64,000 bases of DNA from Bog-473 sp963777485 (GCA_963777485.1 CAVZQP010000001.1:806001-870000); one strand, 5' to 3'. Positions 34,944-43,727 are shown, counted from the first letter of the stretch. The notes: generated by a model from the letters alone, not told the origin. Numbers and translations: made by a program.

Positions 34944-35735
34944 TCAGGTCGCGCCGAGGCCGGCCACCGCGCGCTGGAGCAGGTGCAGATCGCGCTGGCC
35001 GGGCAGGCGGTCCACCCGGCGGTCGATCCGCTCGAGGATCTCCCGCCCCTTCTGGCCGTCGAAGAGGTAGTTGACGAGGAAGCCGACCTCCCTCTTGGGC
35101 ATGACGCCCGAGCCCACCGGACGCCACCAGTGCGACAGCGCGAAGCGGGTGAGCCGTTGCGCCTTGGGGCTGTCGGCGAGTCGGCGTGCCGCCTCGGAGG
35201 CGTAGAAGTCGATGTGCGTGCCCTCCTGCTTCATGATGCGGCGGAGGAGCTCGCGCAGTGTCCGGTGTCCAGAGGTCTCCGAGAGCCGCGCGTACCCGGC
35301 CTGGGTCGTCCATTCGTTCACCGCGCCCCACGTCATATGGAGCGCAACGAACGCTTTCCCCGCGAATGCGGCCGAGGCGATCGTGCTCAGCGTCGTGACC
35401 GCCTGCCTCCGGCGGTGCCCCTGGCGCAGCGCCGCGACGCGAGGCGCCCCCGCCACCTCGCCGTGCGCCTCGAGCACCGCGCCGATTGCCTCGCCGTGCC
35501 ACATCTCCTCGTAGGCCCAGCACGAGAGGAAGGACGTGATCTCGGGATCCTGGTGGGCCGGGGTGAGCAACAGATCGCGCAGGTAGCACACCGTGTGGTG
35601 CTCGATGTCGTGCATGTAGCGCAGCGACCGCAGCGCATCTGGTGCGAGTGGCTGGTCCCTGAAGTCGCCGAACTCGATGCCCTCGAGGTCAAGACGGCCT
35701 GCTCGGGCCTTGTAGGAATCGATGGTGGTACGCAT
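34944..35735 (-). CDS. Ferritin-like/acyl-ACP desaturase-like protein
   Basis: 263-residue helical protein with two candidate diiron motifs: EEMWHGEAI (ExxWHGE, as in acyl-ACP desaturase relatives) and KQEGTHIDFYASEA (E..H). The first half-site Glu may be in MHDIEHHTVCY. This fits the ferritin-like superfamily of fatty-acid desaturase or oxidase relatives, but a precise substrate cannot be named. Start ATG 35735 (MRTTIDSYKARAG) is preferred over a start 7 codons upstream. Divergent from the ECF sigma gene. Confidence 0.72.
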   Translation of the reverse strand: MRTTIDSYKARAGRLDLEGIEFGDFRDQPLAPDALRSLRYMHDIEHHTVCYLRDLLLTPAHQDPEITSFLSCWAYEEMWHGEAIGAVLEAHGEVAGAPRVAALRQGHRRRQAVTTLSTIASAAFAGKAFVALHMTWGAVNEWTTQAGYARLSETSGHRTLRELLRRIMKQEGTHIDFYASEAARRLADSPKAQRLTRFALSHWWRPVGSGVMPKREVGFLVNYLFDGQKGREILERIDRRVDRLPGQRDLHLLQRAVAGLGAT

Positions 35736-35821
35736 TCCGCCTACTATTCGGAGCACAGGCTTTGCCTGGATGAGCCGATGGGGTCATCCATCGAGGGGGA
35801 CGGTTCCGAACAGGGTCGTAG

Positions 35822-36397
35822 ATGCGCGACGTCGACGAAGTCAGCGATGCCCGGCTGGTGACCTCCATCGCTCGATACAGCGAGGTGGCTCTGGCGGAGG
35901 TCTATCGGCGCCACGGCCGCGCGGTGTACGGCCTCGCCCGCCGCGTCCTGCAGGACGCCGGCGAAGCCGAGGACGTCACCCAGGAGGTGTTCCTCCGGCT
36001 CTGGCGTGAGCCCGACCGCTTCGATCCCGGGCGGGGGTCGTTGCGCTCGTTCCTGTTGGCCCAGGCGCACGGGCGGGCCGTGGACGCCGTCCGTTCGTCG
36101 AGCTCGCGACGAGCCCGCGAGGCGCGGGAGGCCGCCCGTACGGCTCACGACGAGTACGACATGCAGCACGAAGCTTGGGACCTCGCCCTGGCCGACCAGG
36201 TTGCGCAGGCGATGGGTGAGCTGTCCGATGACGAGCGCCGCGCCATCGAGTTGGCCTACTTCGACGGGCACACGTATCGCGAGGTCGCGCGTGTGCTCGA
36301 ACAACCTGAGGGCACCGTCAAGAGCCGCATTCGGAGCGGCATGCGGCGGCTGCGGGATGCATTGGTGGACGCGGGCGTGCGAGGGGTGGACGCGTGA
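35822..36397 (+). CDS. ECF RNA polymerase sigma factor (SigK-type)
   Basis: 191-residue extracytoplasmic-function sigma factor. Region 2 is the stretch around RVLQDAGEAEDVTQEVFLRL; region 4 is LSDDERRAIELAYFDGHTYR followed by GTVKSRIRSGMRRLRDAL. The next gene, overlapping by 4 bp, encodes a membrane anti-sigma factor of the RskA kind, so this is a SigK/RskA-like pair held inactive until the anti-sigma is degraded. Target promoters are not identifiable here. Confidence 0.92.
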   Translation: MRDVDEVSDARLVTSIARYSEVALAEVYRRHGRAVYGLARRVLQDAGEAEDVTQEVFLRLWREPDRFDPGRGSLRSFLLAQAHGRAVDAVRSSSSRRAREAREAARTAHDEYDMQHEAWDLALADQVAQAMGELSDDERRAIELAYFDGHTYREVARVLEQPEGTVKSRIRSGMRRLRDALVDAGVRGVDA

Positions 36398-37194
36398 TCT
36401 CACACGAAGACGCATCGGAGCTCCTCGGCGCGTACGCGCTCGACGCGGTCGACGGTGCCGAGTGCACGGAGCTCGAGGAGCACCTCGCGACGTGCCCGCG
36501 CTGCCGGGCAGAGCTCGACGGCCTGCGCGAGGCCGCAGGAGCACTCGGCAATTCCGTCGAGCCGCTCCCAGAAGAGCTCTGGTCGCGCATCTCCGATCGG
36601 CTGGGCGACTATTCGGGTGAGGGCGAGGAGCCCCCGCCGATGCCCGAACTGACGGTCGGCACCCGGGAGCGGTCACCCTTCCGGGCTCCGTCGACCGGCC
36701 GGACGCGTCGGACCCGCAGCAACGCACTGCTCCTCGGAGCTGTCGCGGTCGCCGCGAGCGCCGTGGCGGTGGTGCTCGGGATCGGGCTCGTGCACTCCCA
36801 GAACAACGTCACGAACCTGCAGCAGTCCGTCGCGCAGGAGCGGGCCGCCGCACAGCGCACCCCGGCCGAGGTCGCCCTCCATACCCCCGGCCATCGGGTG
36901 GTGAGCCTCGTCAACAGTGCACACGTCGACATGGCGCGCTTCGTGATCGTCCCGGGGGGGCGGGGTTATCTGGTTTCGTCGAGCCTGCCTGCGCTCCGGA
37001 ACGGCCAGACGTACCAGCTCTGGGGAATCGCCGGTACCACGCCGATCTCCCTCGGGCTGCTGGGCGGGTCGCCGCACGGCTCCACCTTCACCGTCGCCGG
37101 CGCCCCCTTGACTGCCGAGCTCGCACTCACCGCCGAACCGAGCGGCGGCACCGTTGCGCCCACGGGCGCCATCGTCGCCAGCGGGACTATCTGA
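36394..37194 (+). CDS. Anti-sigma-K factor RskA-like, membrane protein
   Basis: 266-residue regulator. The N-terminal cytosolic zinc anti-sigma domain has HLATCPRC (His30, Cys34, Cys37), a single membrane helix spans about 110-133 (NALLLGAVAVAASAVAVVLG), and the outer part is the RskA domain with QTYQLWGIAG and a beta-rich C-terminus. It should bind the upstream sigma factor and release it after regulated proteolysis. GTG 36394 overlaps the sigma stop. Confidence 0.92.
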   Translation: MISHEDASELLGAYALDAVDGAECTELEEHLATCPRCRAELDGLREAAGALGNSVEPLPEELWSRISDRLGDYSGEGEEPPPMPELTVGTRERSPFRAPSTGRTRRTRSNALLLGAVAVAASAVAVVLGIGLVHSQNNVTNLQQSVAQERAAAQRTPAEVALHTPGHRVVSLVNSAHVDMARFVIVPGGRGYLVSSSLPALRNGQTYQLWGIAGTTPISLGLLGGSPHGSTFTVAGAPLTAELALTAEPSGGTVAPTGAIVASGTI

Positions 37195-37211
37195 CGTTCG
37201 GGCCCAGCTGT

Positions 37212-37217
37212 TAGCTT
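37212..37217 (+). promoter_or_regulatory. -10 element (TAGCTT), near-leaderless
   Basis: TAGCTT ends 8 nt before ATG 37226 with only pyrimidines in between and no Shine-Dalgarno sequence. It supports ATG 37226 over longer readings into the rskA-like gene. Confidence 0.5.
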
Positions 37218-37225
37218 CCCCCCTC

Positions 37226-38071
37226 ATGTCCGAGGATGCCGCACCGAAGAAGAAGCGCCCCGTCGAGGTCTGGGCAGAAGCCGAGCCGGTCAAGCTCGGC
37301 GCCATGCTGTGGACACTGGTGGAGCCCCATCGCGGGCACGAGGTCGCCTACAACCGCTGGTACGAGCGGGACCACTTCTATTCCGGCTGCATGGTCGGTC
37401 CCTACAACTTCGCCGGCCGCCGCTTCGTGGCCACGAACGACCTCAAGTCGATGCGCGACCCGGACCCTTCCGCCATCACCGGCGAGCCGGCCCGCGGCTC
37501 CTATGTCGCCGTGTACTGGGTGCTCGACGGCTACTTCGACGTCTGGAACAAGTGGGCCTTGCGCCAGGTCAACGCGCTGCATGCCGCCGGCCGGATGTTC
37601 CAAGAGCGCGACCACGTGCACACGCTCCTTTACGATTTCCAGTGGGAGCACCGCCGCGATCCCGACGGCGTTCCGGTGGAGCTGGCGCTCGATCATCCCT
37701 ATCGCGGCTTCGTGACCACCTTCATCGACCGCAGCGACGACATCAGCAACCAAGAGCTGTGGTCGTGGCTGCGCGGGGAGCATCTGCCCGGCCTGCTGCC
37801 CGGCACCGACGCCGACCTGGTGGCGGCGTTCACGCCGATCGCGTTGGAGGTCGACGCCCCGGGCGACGTCCCCCGGGAAGCAGCCAAGGACAACCGCACC
37901 ATCTTGCTGTGGTTCCTCAACACGCCACCCGAGGCGGCCTGGGAACCGGTCATCGCCGAGCACCGGCGCCGCCTCGAGGCTGCGGGGAAGGGGACGGTCA
38001 TCGCGGCCCTGCCCTTCATCCCGACCATCGTGGGGACGGACACCTACACCGACAAGCTCTGGGTCGACTAG
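37226..38071 (+). CDS. Conserved hypothetical protein, possible EthD/dimeric alpha-beta barrel fold
   Basis: 281-residue soluble protein not recognised with certainty. Two segments look like halves of ferredoxin-like EthD or dimeric alpha-beta barrel domains: VAYNRWYERDHFYSGCMVGP early on and LWSWLRGEHLPGLLPGTDAD in the second half, each an Arg/Glu-His helix followed by a strand. It may therefore be an internally duplicated barrel. Many Trp and Tyr, no membrane segment, no signal. The upstream -10 suggests its own transcript; the neighbours give no functional clue. Confidence 0.7.
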   Translation: MSEDAAPKKKRPVEVWAEAEPVKLGAMLWTLVEPHRGHEVAYNRWYERDHFYSGCMVGPYNFAGRRFVATNDLKSMRDPDPSAITGEPARGSYVAVYWVLDGYFDVWNKWALRQVNALHAAGRMFQERDHVHTLLYDFQWEHRRDPDGVPVELALDHPYRGFVTTFIDRSDDISNQELWSWLRGEHLPGLLPGTDADLVAAFTPIALEVDAPGDVPREAAKDNRTILLWFLNTPPEAAWEPVIAEHRRRLEAAGKGTVIAALPFIPTIVGTDTYTDKLWVD

Positions 38072-38125
38072 CTCCGCGCCACCCAAGGAGCCGACCCGGT
38101 CCCGCCTCCCGCGAGGCCGCGCGCC

Positions 38126-38929
38126 TCAATCCCGCGCCAGGATCTCCACGTGCGGGACGACGAAGACAGCGTCCGGTGCCGACGCCCAGCGCAACCACGC
38201 CGCGGCGATCGACTCCAACTCGTCCGCGCGAGTGAACCCGTACGCCACCGCTTGTTCCCCGAAGCGTGAGTACCGCACCCGGTCCGCCCAGAGCCCGCCC
38301 CACCAGGCGCGCGACTCGGGGTCGGCGTAGGTCCACGTCGAGCTCGACACCTCGACCGAGCCGAAGCCGGCCTCCAGGGCGTGTCCCATCAGCCGGGGCC
38401 CGATGCATGCGTCATGGCCGTTCCGGTCCGTCACCGCCAGATACAGCTCCATCCACCGGTCCAGCATCGGGTCCGACGGCGCCCAGGTGAACGCCGAGTA
38501 GTCCGAATCCCGCGCCGCCAGCACGCCCCCGACCGCCAGCACGCGCCGCAGCGCCACCAGGGCATCCACCGGATCACTCAGATGCTGGAGCACCTGGTGC
38601 AGGTGGATCACGTCGAACGACGCGTCCGGGTACTCCAAAGCGAACAGGTCGCCGACCTCGAAGCGCAGGTTCGACAACCCCGGACCGGACCCGGGCCCGA
38701 CCGCGGCAGCGGCCTGTGCCACCACCTCCGACGAGGCGTCGATGCCCACGACCTGGCCCGGCGCCACGAGCAGTGCGAGGTCCGCGGTGATCGTCCCGGG
38801 CCCGCAGCCGACGTCGAGCACCGACAGGCCCGGCTGCAAAGACGGCAGCAGGTACGCGGCGGAGTTCTCGGCCGTGCGCCAGGTGTGGCTGCGCAGGACG
38901 GATTCGTGGTGCCCGTGCGTATAGGTCAT
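38126..38929 (-). CDS. Class I SAM-dependent methyltransferase
   Basis: 267-residue methyltransferase. Motif I is LSVLDVGCGPGTITADLA, motif II ends in VVGIDASSEVV, and the post-motif FDVIHLHQVLQHLSDPVDAL corresponds to motif IV/V of UbiE/Methyltransf_11-type enzymes acting on small molecules. The substrate is not apparent. Divergent from the Fpg/Nei gene with only 14 bp between start codons; CACAAT on the minus strand 6 nt before its ATG may be the -10 of a leaderless transcript. Confidence 0.88.
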   Translation of the reverse strand: MTYTHGHHESVLRSHTWRTAENSAAYLLPSLQPGLSVLDVGCGPGTITADLALLVAPGQVVGIDASSEVVAQAAAAVGPGSGPGLSNLRFEVGDLFALEYPDASFDVIHLHQVLQHLSDPVDALVALRRVLAVGGVLAARDSDYSAFTWAPSDPMLDRWMELYLAVTDRNGHDACIGPRLMGHALEAGFGSVEVSSSTWTYADPESRAWWGGLWADRVRYSRFGEQAVAYGFTRADELESIAAAWLRWASAPDAVFVVPHVEILARD

Positions 38930-38943
38930 CGGTACATTGTGGC

Positions 38944-39807
38944 GTGCCCGAATTGCCCGAGATGCAGGCCCTGTCCGAGCGTCTCGACACGCTCCTCGCC
39001 GGCACGATCCTGCGCAGGGCCGACCTCCTCGGCTTCTCGTCGCTCAAGACGTACGCCCCGGCTCCGGACGACCTGAAGACCCATCGCCTCGAGCACGTCA
39101 CCCGCCGCGCCAAGTACCTCGTCTGGGACTTCGACGACGGCAAACGGATCGTCCTCCACCTCTCCCAGGCCGGGCGACTCGATATCGAGGAGCCCCCCAA
39201 GAAGACCAAACCCCGCGGCGCCGTGGCGCGCTTCGTCTTCGGCCCGGGCGACGCCGGCCTCGACGGCCCGGGCATCGGCATCCTCGTGCGCGAGTACGGC
39301 ACACAGCGCAAGGCCTCCTGGTGGGTGCTCGCCCCCGGCGACGACGGCCCGCTGGCCGGGCTGGGCCCCGAGCCCGGCACCGGGGAGTTCGCCGAGCTCA
39401 TCCGCACGAGCGACTCCAGACGCCACCTGACCACCGACCTGCGCGACCAAAGAGTCGTCTCGGGCATCGGGCGCGGCTGGGGCGACGACATCCTCCAACG
39501 CGCCCATCTCTCACCCTTCGCCTCGCTCCACTCCCTCAAACCCGAGCAACGCGAGGCCCTCATCACGGCGGCGAACGACGTCATCGCAGAAGCGCTCGAC
39601 CTCGAGCGCACACGCAAGGGCGGGCTCTCCGAGTCGAGCCTCGGCGGCCGCTTCAAGGTCCACGGAAAGGTGGGCGAGCCGTGCCCCACCTGCGGGACGA
39701 AACTCGAGCGCGTCTCGTTCGAGTCCTACGAGATGGCGTACTGCCCGACCTGCCAGACCGGCGGGAAGGTCCTGGCCGACCGTCGTCTCTCCCGTCTGCT
39801 CAAGTAG
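38944..39807 (+). CDS. Fpg/Nei-family DNA glycosylase/AP lyase
   Basis: Base-excision repair enzyme removing oxidised bases. The mature N-terminal Pro2-Glu3 catalytic pair is in MPELPEMQAL, the H2TH domain is around GWGDDILQRAHLSPF, and a zinc finger of the form C-x2-C-x16-C-x2-C (CPTCGTK... YCPTC) ends the protein at 287 aa. It resembles actinobacterial Nei/Fpg-like paralogues as much as classical MutM, so no symbol is given. GTG 38944 keeps the required N-terminal proline. TACATT (38933-38938) 5 nt upstream may be its -10. Confidence 0.9.
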   Translation: MPELPEMQALSERLDTLLAGTILRRADLLGFSSLKTYAPAPDDLKTHRLEHVTRRAKYLVWDFDDGKRIVLHLSQAGRLDIEEPPKKTKPRGAVARFVFGPGDAGLDGPGIGILVREYGTQRKASWWVLAPGDDGPLAGLGPEPGTGEFAELIRTSDSRRHLTTDLRDQRVVSGIGRGWGDDILQRAHLSPFASLHSLKPEQREALITAANDVIAEALDLERTRKGGLSESSLGGRFKVHGKVGEPCPTCGTKLERVSFESYEMAYCPTCQTGGKVLADRRLSRLLK

Positions 39808-39862
39808 GAAGGACCCCCTCGCAGCCACACGAAGAGGAGGCCGCCCTCAGCACCAGCGGGAC

Positions 39863-40453
39863 TCAGAGGACCAATGCGGCAGCGTCATTCCACACGTACC
39901 GCAATCCCACCGGCGACCCGTTGAGCCGATCCGCTCGCCCACCCGGAGGCGGCACGAGGCGCCTGTCGGTGCAACGACCGCCGCGGGTGCCGTAGAACGC
40001 CTGGGCCGCCGTGTTCTGCTCGAGGACCCAGAGGTACAGGCCCCCCCGTCCGTGTCCGAGCACGCTCGTTCCCGCCGCCGACATCAACCGTGTGCCGACC
40101 CCGTGCCGTTTGTGCGCCCAGACGACGTGCAGGTTGTCCACCAGGGATCCCCAGCGAGGATCATCGTCGAAGACGACATGGACGAAACCGACGAACTCAC
40201 CGTCGTCCTCGGCGAGCAGGGTGCAGGTCGACCCGTCGTCCACCGCCAGCCGCGCCGACCATACGGCCTGTCGCTCGGACACCACATCTCCGTCGAGGTA
40301 CGCGTCGGCGTACGCCCCTCGATAGTGACGGCGCCAGCTGTCGGCATGCAGGCCGGCGATGGCGCCGGCGTCCGCAGGTCCGCCTCGTCGGATTGCCAAG
40401 CCGGCAGGCCGCTGCGCCACGGGACTCCTCCTCATCGATCCCGGCGTTGGCAC
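39863..40453 (-). CDS. GNAT-family N-acetyltransferase
   Basis: 196-residue acetyltransferase: the acetyl-CoA loop appears as VVWAHKRHGVGTRLM (R-x-x-G-x-G/A form) and the following LYLWVLEQNTAAQAFY is the usual motif A/B boundary. A C-terminal extension GSPVGLRYVWND is shared with related proteins. The acceptor is unknown. ATG 40435 is an alternative start. Confidence 0.85.
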   Translation of the reverse strand: MPTPGSMRRSPVAQRPAGLAIRRGGPADAGAIAGLHADSWRRHYRGAYADAYLDGDVVSERQAVWSARLAVDDGSTCTLLAEDDGEFVGFVHVVFDDDPRWGSLVDNLHVVWAHKRHGVGTRLMSAAGTSVLGHGRGGLYLWVLEQNTAAQAFYGTRGGRCTDRRLVPPPGGRADRLNGSPVGLRYVWNDAAALVL

Positions 40454-40548
40454 CTTGCCGCACCAGGCAGCAGGTTGCCGGACCGTCGTGGGGCCAGGTC
40501 CCTCGGGTCCTCTGGATGACGAAGAGAATCTATCCGAGCACGCCCGGA

Positions 40549-41187
40549 TCAGTTCAGCGAGCGCACCACCGTGACGACCTTGCCGAAGATCGTGACGTCG
40601 CCTGTCGACCCGTCGAACGTCATCGGCTCGTAGGCCTCGTTGGCGGGCGTCAGCACGACCTTGCCGCCGCGCCGGCTGAACGTCTTCACAGTCGCTTCGC
40701 CCTCGCCGATCCCGGCGACCACGACGTCGCCGTTCACTGCGTCGGGCTGCTGGTGCACCACGACGTAATCGCCGTCGAGGATCCCCGCGTCCACCATGGA
40801 GTCGCCCCGCACGCGCAGCATGAAGGATGGGCCGCTCCCGGTGAACTGCGCCGGCATCGGCAGCAACTCCTCGATGTTCTCCTCGGCCAGCACGCCGGTC
40901 CCGGCCGCCACGTCGCCGACGAGCGGCACGTTGTGGACGGCCGCCGCGCTGAGCTTGCTCGTGGTGTCCGGGTCGAAGTGCACCTGGATCGCCCGTGGCT
41001 TGCTCGGGTCCCGCGACAGGTAACCCTCACGCTGCAGGACCGCGAGATGCGTGTGCACCGTCGCCGACGACGCCAGCCCCACCGCCTCGCCGATCTCCCG
41101 CACCGACGGGGGATAGCCCTGCTCGCGCTGGCTGTCCGCGATGTAGTTGAGGATCTGCAGCCGTTTTCCGCTCAGCACCTCGGCCAT
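40549..41187 (-). CDS. lexA: LexA repressor
   Basis: SOS repressor that self-cleaves when RecA filaments form. The N-terminal winged helix (SGKRLQILNYIADSQREQGY, SVREIGEAVGLASSATVHTH) is followed by the cleavage site Ala95-Gly96 (VAAGTG) and the serine-lysine dyad Ser130 (RGDSMVDAGI) and Lys168 (EATVKTF). Length 212 aa is normal. AAGGAG precedes ATG 41187. Two LexA boxes upstream indicate autoregulation; other boxes in the window mark its targets. Confidence 0.97.
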   Translation of the reverse strand: MAEVLSGKRLQILNYIADSQREQGYPPSVREIGEAVGLASSATVHTHLAVLQREGYLSRDPSKPRAIQVHFDPDTTSKLSAAAVHNVPLVGDVAAGTGVLAEENIEELLPMPAQFTGSGPSFMLRVRGDSMVDAGILDGDYVVVHQQPDAVNGDVVVAGIGEGEATVKTFSRRGGKVVLTPANEAYEPMTFDGSTGDVTIFGKVVTVVRSLN

Positions 41188-41241
41188 CGGCTTCTCCTTT
41201 TGGTGTCCACCCCGGCCTTCCGCCGGGCCCCTCCCTGGGGG

Positions 41242-41304
41242 CGAACATCAGTTCGTGACCCACCACCATACCGATGGGCAACCCGGAAAGCAAACACCTG
41301 TTCG
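41242..41304 (-). promoter_or_regulatory. lexA promoter with two LexA boxes
   Basis: Box 1, CGAACATCAGTTCG (41242-41255), is a perfect CGAAC-N4-GTTCG match; box 2, CAAACACCTGTTCG (41291-41304), has one mismatch. On the minus strand TATGGT (41270-41265) fits a lexA -10, so box 1 lies at the start of transcription and box 2 over the -35 region. The leader would be about 70 nt. The boxes also lie 86-148 bp upstream of the divergent DUF2252 gene. Confidence 0.82.
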
Positions 41305-41389
41305 TCGGTCCCCGGGGCAACCTCTGGGGTGCCTCCGTCCCGACTAGGGATGATGGGAGCCGGAGCCGAGCCCAACCGCGGAGGCGACC

Positions 41390-42757
41390 ATGCCGACAGA
41401 GAGCCGGGGCGAAATGTCCGGATCGACCACGTTGTCCGACCTGAGGGCCACCACGGCCGAGCGCAAGGCCGTGGGCCGGGCGGCCCGGCGCCGTGCGCCC
41501 CGGTCGGGTTTTGCCGACTGGGACGAGCGGTCAAGGGCGCATGACGCGCTCGCCACGGTGCTGGCGCAAAGTGCCAACCGGCTGACCGACGTCGTGCCCC
41601 TCCGGCACCACCGTATGGCTCGCTCGCCCTGGAACTACTACCGCGGCGCGGCGGCGGTGATGGCCGCCGACCTCGCGTCGCGTCGCCACAGCGGGCTCGA
41701 GGTGCAGCTCTGCGGTGACGCACACGTGTTGAACTTCGGCCTGTGGGCTACACCGGAACGCCATCTGAACTTCGACCCCCGTGACTTCGACGAGACGCTC
41801 CCCGGCCCATTCGAGTGGGATGTCGCGCGCCTCGCCGCCAGCCTGGTCGTGGCGGCACGTGAGAGCGGTGTGAAGCACACGCGATCCACACGGGCCGTGC
41901 GGGCGGCCATCGACGCCTACCGGCGCCGCATGCAGCGATATGCCAACGCGCAGGAGCTCGACGTCTGGTACGACGGGATGCGGGTCGATCACTTCGTCAA
42001 GTATTTCGAACGGGCCGATCGCGGCCAGGCCAAGGTCTATATCGAGCAGCGCAAGTCGAAGAAGACCAGTCGCGGTGCTTTTCCGAAGTTGACGGCCATG
42101 GCCCAAGGGCGTCCCCGCATCACGGCGCAACCACCGATCCGCGTCACGTTGTCCGACGACGAACAGCGCGACGTGGTCGACGTCTTGCTTGCGGGCTATC
42201 GACAGACGCTCCAAGAAGATCGCCGTGTCCTGTTCGACCGATTCACCGAAGTGGACATCGTGCGGCAGGTCGTCGGTGTCGGCAGCGTCGGCATGGTCGT
42301 CTACCTCGTACTCTTGGAAGGCCGGTCGGGCGCAGACCCACTGTTCCTCCAGTGCAAGCAGGCAGTCCCCTCTGTGTTCGAGGCGCATCTCCGACCGGCC
42401 GTGTTCGCCAATGACGGCGAACGGGTGATCGCCGGCAAGCGGATGGTGCAGTCGGCCACGGACATATTCGTGGGTCGGGGCTCTCTCGGTGATCGTGATT
42501 TCTACGTTCGCCAGTACCGGGACATGAAGGTGATCGCGTCTACCGACCTGATCGCACCGCGTCTCCTCCAGTTCGCCACTGCCTGCGGGGTCGACGCTGG
42601 CCCGTGCCCACGCGCGTTCGGGAGACGCGCTGGCACTCGACGCCTACATGGGTGCAAGCAGCGCGTTCACCGAGGCAATGGTGGCTTTTGCGCACCATTA
42701 CGCCGATCAGAACGACCGCGACCATGCGCAACTTGCCTCGGCCATCGAACGTGGTGA
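41390..42757 (+). CDS. DUF2252 family protein (C-terminus frameshifted)
   Basis: Conserved actinobacterial protein of unknown biochemical function, with distant protein-kinase-like (aminoglycoside phosphotransferase-like) fold suggested for the family. Seen are RHHRMARSPWNYYRGAAAVM, the conserved LCGDAHVLNFG and NFDPRDFDETLPGPFEWDV, and RQYRDMKVIASTDLIAPRLL. At about residue 400 the frame passes into a Cys/Arg-rich run ending at 42757, whereas the other frame encodes the expected TLARAHARSGDALALDAYMG and AFAHHYADQNDRDHAQLA to TGA 42779. One extra G in GGGG at 42587-42590 explains this. GGAGG precedes ATG 41390. It is divergent from lexA. Confidence 0.85.
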   Translation: MPTESRGEMSGSTTLSDLRATTAERKAVGRAARRRAPRSGFADWDERSRAHDALATVLAQSANRLTDVVPLRHHRMARSPWNYYRGAAAVMAADLASRRHSGLEVQLCGDAHVLNFGLWATPERHLNFDPRDFDETLPGPFEWDVARLAASLVVAARESGVKHTRSTRAVRAAIDAYRRRMQRYANAQELDVWYDGMRVDHFVKYFERADRGQAKVYIEQRKSKKTSRGAFPKLTAMAQGRPRITAQPPIRVTLSDDEQRDVVDVLLAGYRQTLQEDRRVLFDRFTEVDIVRQVVGVGSVGMVVYLVLLEGRSGADPLFLQCKQAVPSVFEAHLRPAVFANDGERVIAGKRMVQSATDIFVGRGSLGDRDFYVRQYRDMKVIASTDLIAPRLLQFATACGVDAGPCPRAFGRRAGTRRLHGCKQRVHRGNGGFCAPLRRSERPRPCATCLGHRTW

Positions 42758-42779
42758 GGTAGCGAGCGCGGCCGATTGA
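42587..42779 (+). other. Frameshift site and displaced C-terminus of the DUF2252 gene
   Basis: Removing one G from GGGG (42587-42590) fuses the upstream frame to TLARAHARSGDALALDAYMG and about 40 more residues, ending with TGA 42777-42779, and restores the family C-terminus (ARAHARSGD and YADQNDRDH are conserved). Mutation and assembly error cannot be told apart here. Confidence 0.8.
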
Positions 42780-42814
42780 CCGCCTTCAGAGGACACGACC
42801 CCCGGACGATGAAC

Positions 42815-43714
42815 TCAGAAAGCTGAGAGCAGCCACGCGTGGATGCTGCGCAGCTTGAAGAACAGGGTCATGTGCCCGTCGTCGTCGGTGAGGTGGGCAT
42901 CGACGCCCGGGATGTTCTGGGCCAGCCACTCGCCGTGCTGGAACGGGACGAACTTGTCGCGCCGCCCGTGCCACAGCTGCACCGGCGCGTCGATGCCCTC
43001 GAGTGCGAAACCCCAGTCCCCGAAATGCGCAACGCCGTCGTCCCACCAGCCTGCGTCGCCGGACCGGAGACCGAGTTGCATCGAACGCAGCCACCACGTG
43101 CCGAGGCCGGCGCCCATGGCGGCGGCATCCTCGGGCGATACGAGCGAGGCAAACCCCTGCTCGTCGTCCGCTGCATAGCCGCCGACCTGGTCCTCCGTCA
43201 TGCTGAGGACGCCGTCGCGGTCCAACACCAGCTTGCGCTTCGCCGCCGCGGGATCAGAGAGCTGGAGTTTGATGTCGTCGACGTTCTCCTGCCCCATCCC
43301 GCCGAAGTAGTCCAAATCGGGTGGGCCGTACGGGGCGATCGCCCCCAGCGAGGCCACCGCACACACCAGATCGGGAAGCAGCGCGGCGCAGGCCAGCGCG
43401 TGGGGACCGCCGCCTGACCAGCCCCACACGGCGACGCGGTCGTAGCCGAACTGGTCGGCGATGGCTCGGACATCGGAGGCGCAGTCCGCGACCGTGCGGC
43501 CCGGGTGCGGGGCCGAGTCGCCGTACCCCGGGCGGTCGTAGGAGAGGAGCCGCACCCCGTCGGCCGCGGCGTCGGCCAGCCAGTCGTCCGGCAGGTACCG
43601 CGAGCCTGGTGTCCCGTGGTGGACCACGACCGGCTGACCCTCGCCATCACCGCCCGACTGCACGCAGAGACCGCGCCCGTCTTCGGTCGTGATGATGGTG
43701 GTCTCGGTGGTCAC
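42815..43714 (-). CDS. Alpha/beta hydrolase
   Basis: 299-residue alpha/beta hydrolase: oxyanion region VVHHGTPGSR, YDRPGYGDSAPHPG, nucleophile elbow VWGWSGGGPHAL with Ser, an acidic residue in LWHGRRDKFVP and catalytic His near DDDGHMTLFF. Homologues act on small esters, epoxides or C-C bonds; the substrate is not known. GTG 43714 is chosen over GTG 43717 because TAACGT lies 7 nt before it. Its 3' end faces the DUF2252 gene. Confidence 0.88.
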   Translation of the reverse strand: MTTETTIITTEDGRGLCVQSGGDGEGQPVVVHHGTPGSRYLPDDWLADAAADGVRLLSYDRPGYGDSAPHPGRTVADCASDVRAIADQFGYDRVAVWGWSGGGPHALACAALLPDLVCAVASLGAIAPYGPPDLDYFGGMGQENVDDIKLQLSDPAAAKRKLVLDRDGVLSMTEDQVGGYAADDEQGFASLVSPEDAAAMGAGLGTWWLRSMQLGLRSGDAGWWDDGVAHFGDWGFALEGIDAPVQLWHGRRDKFVPFQHGEWLAQNIPGVDAHLTDDDGHMTLFFKLRSIHAWLLSAF

Positions 43715-43721
43715 CACCAGG

Positions 43722-43727
43722 ACGTTA
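43722..43727 (-). promoter_or_regulatory. -10 element (TAACGT), leaderless
   Basis: Minus-strand TAACGT ends 7 nt before GTG 43714 of the hydrolase gene. Confidence 0.5.
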
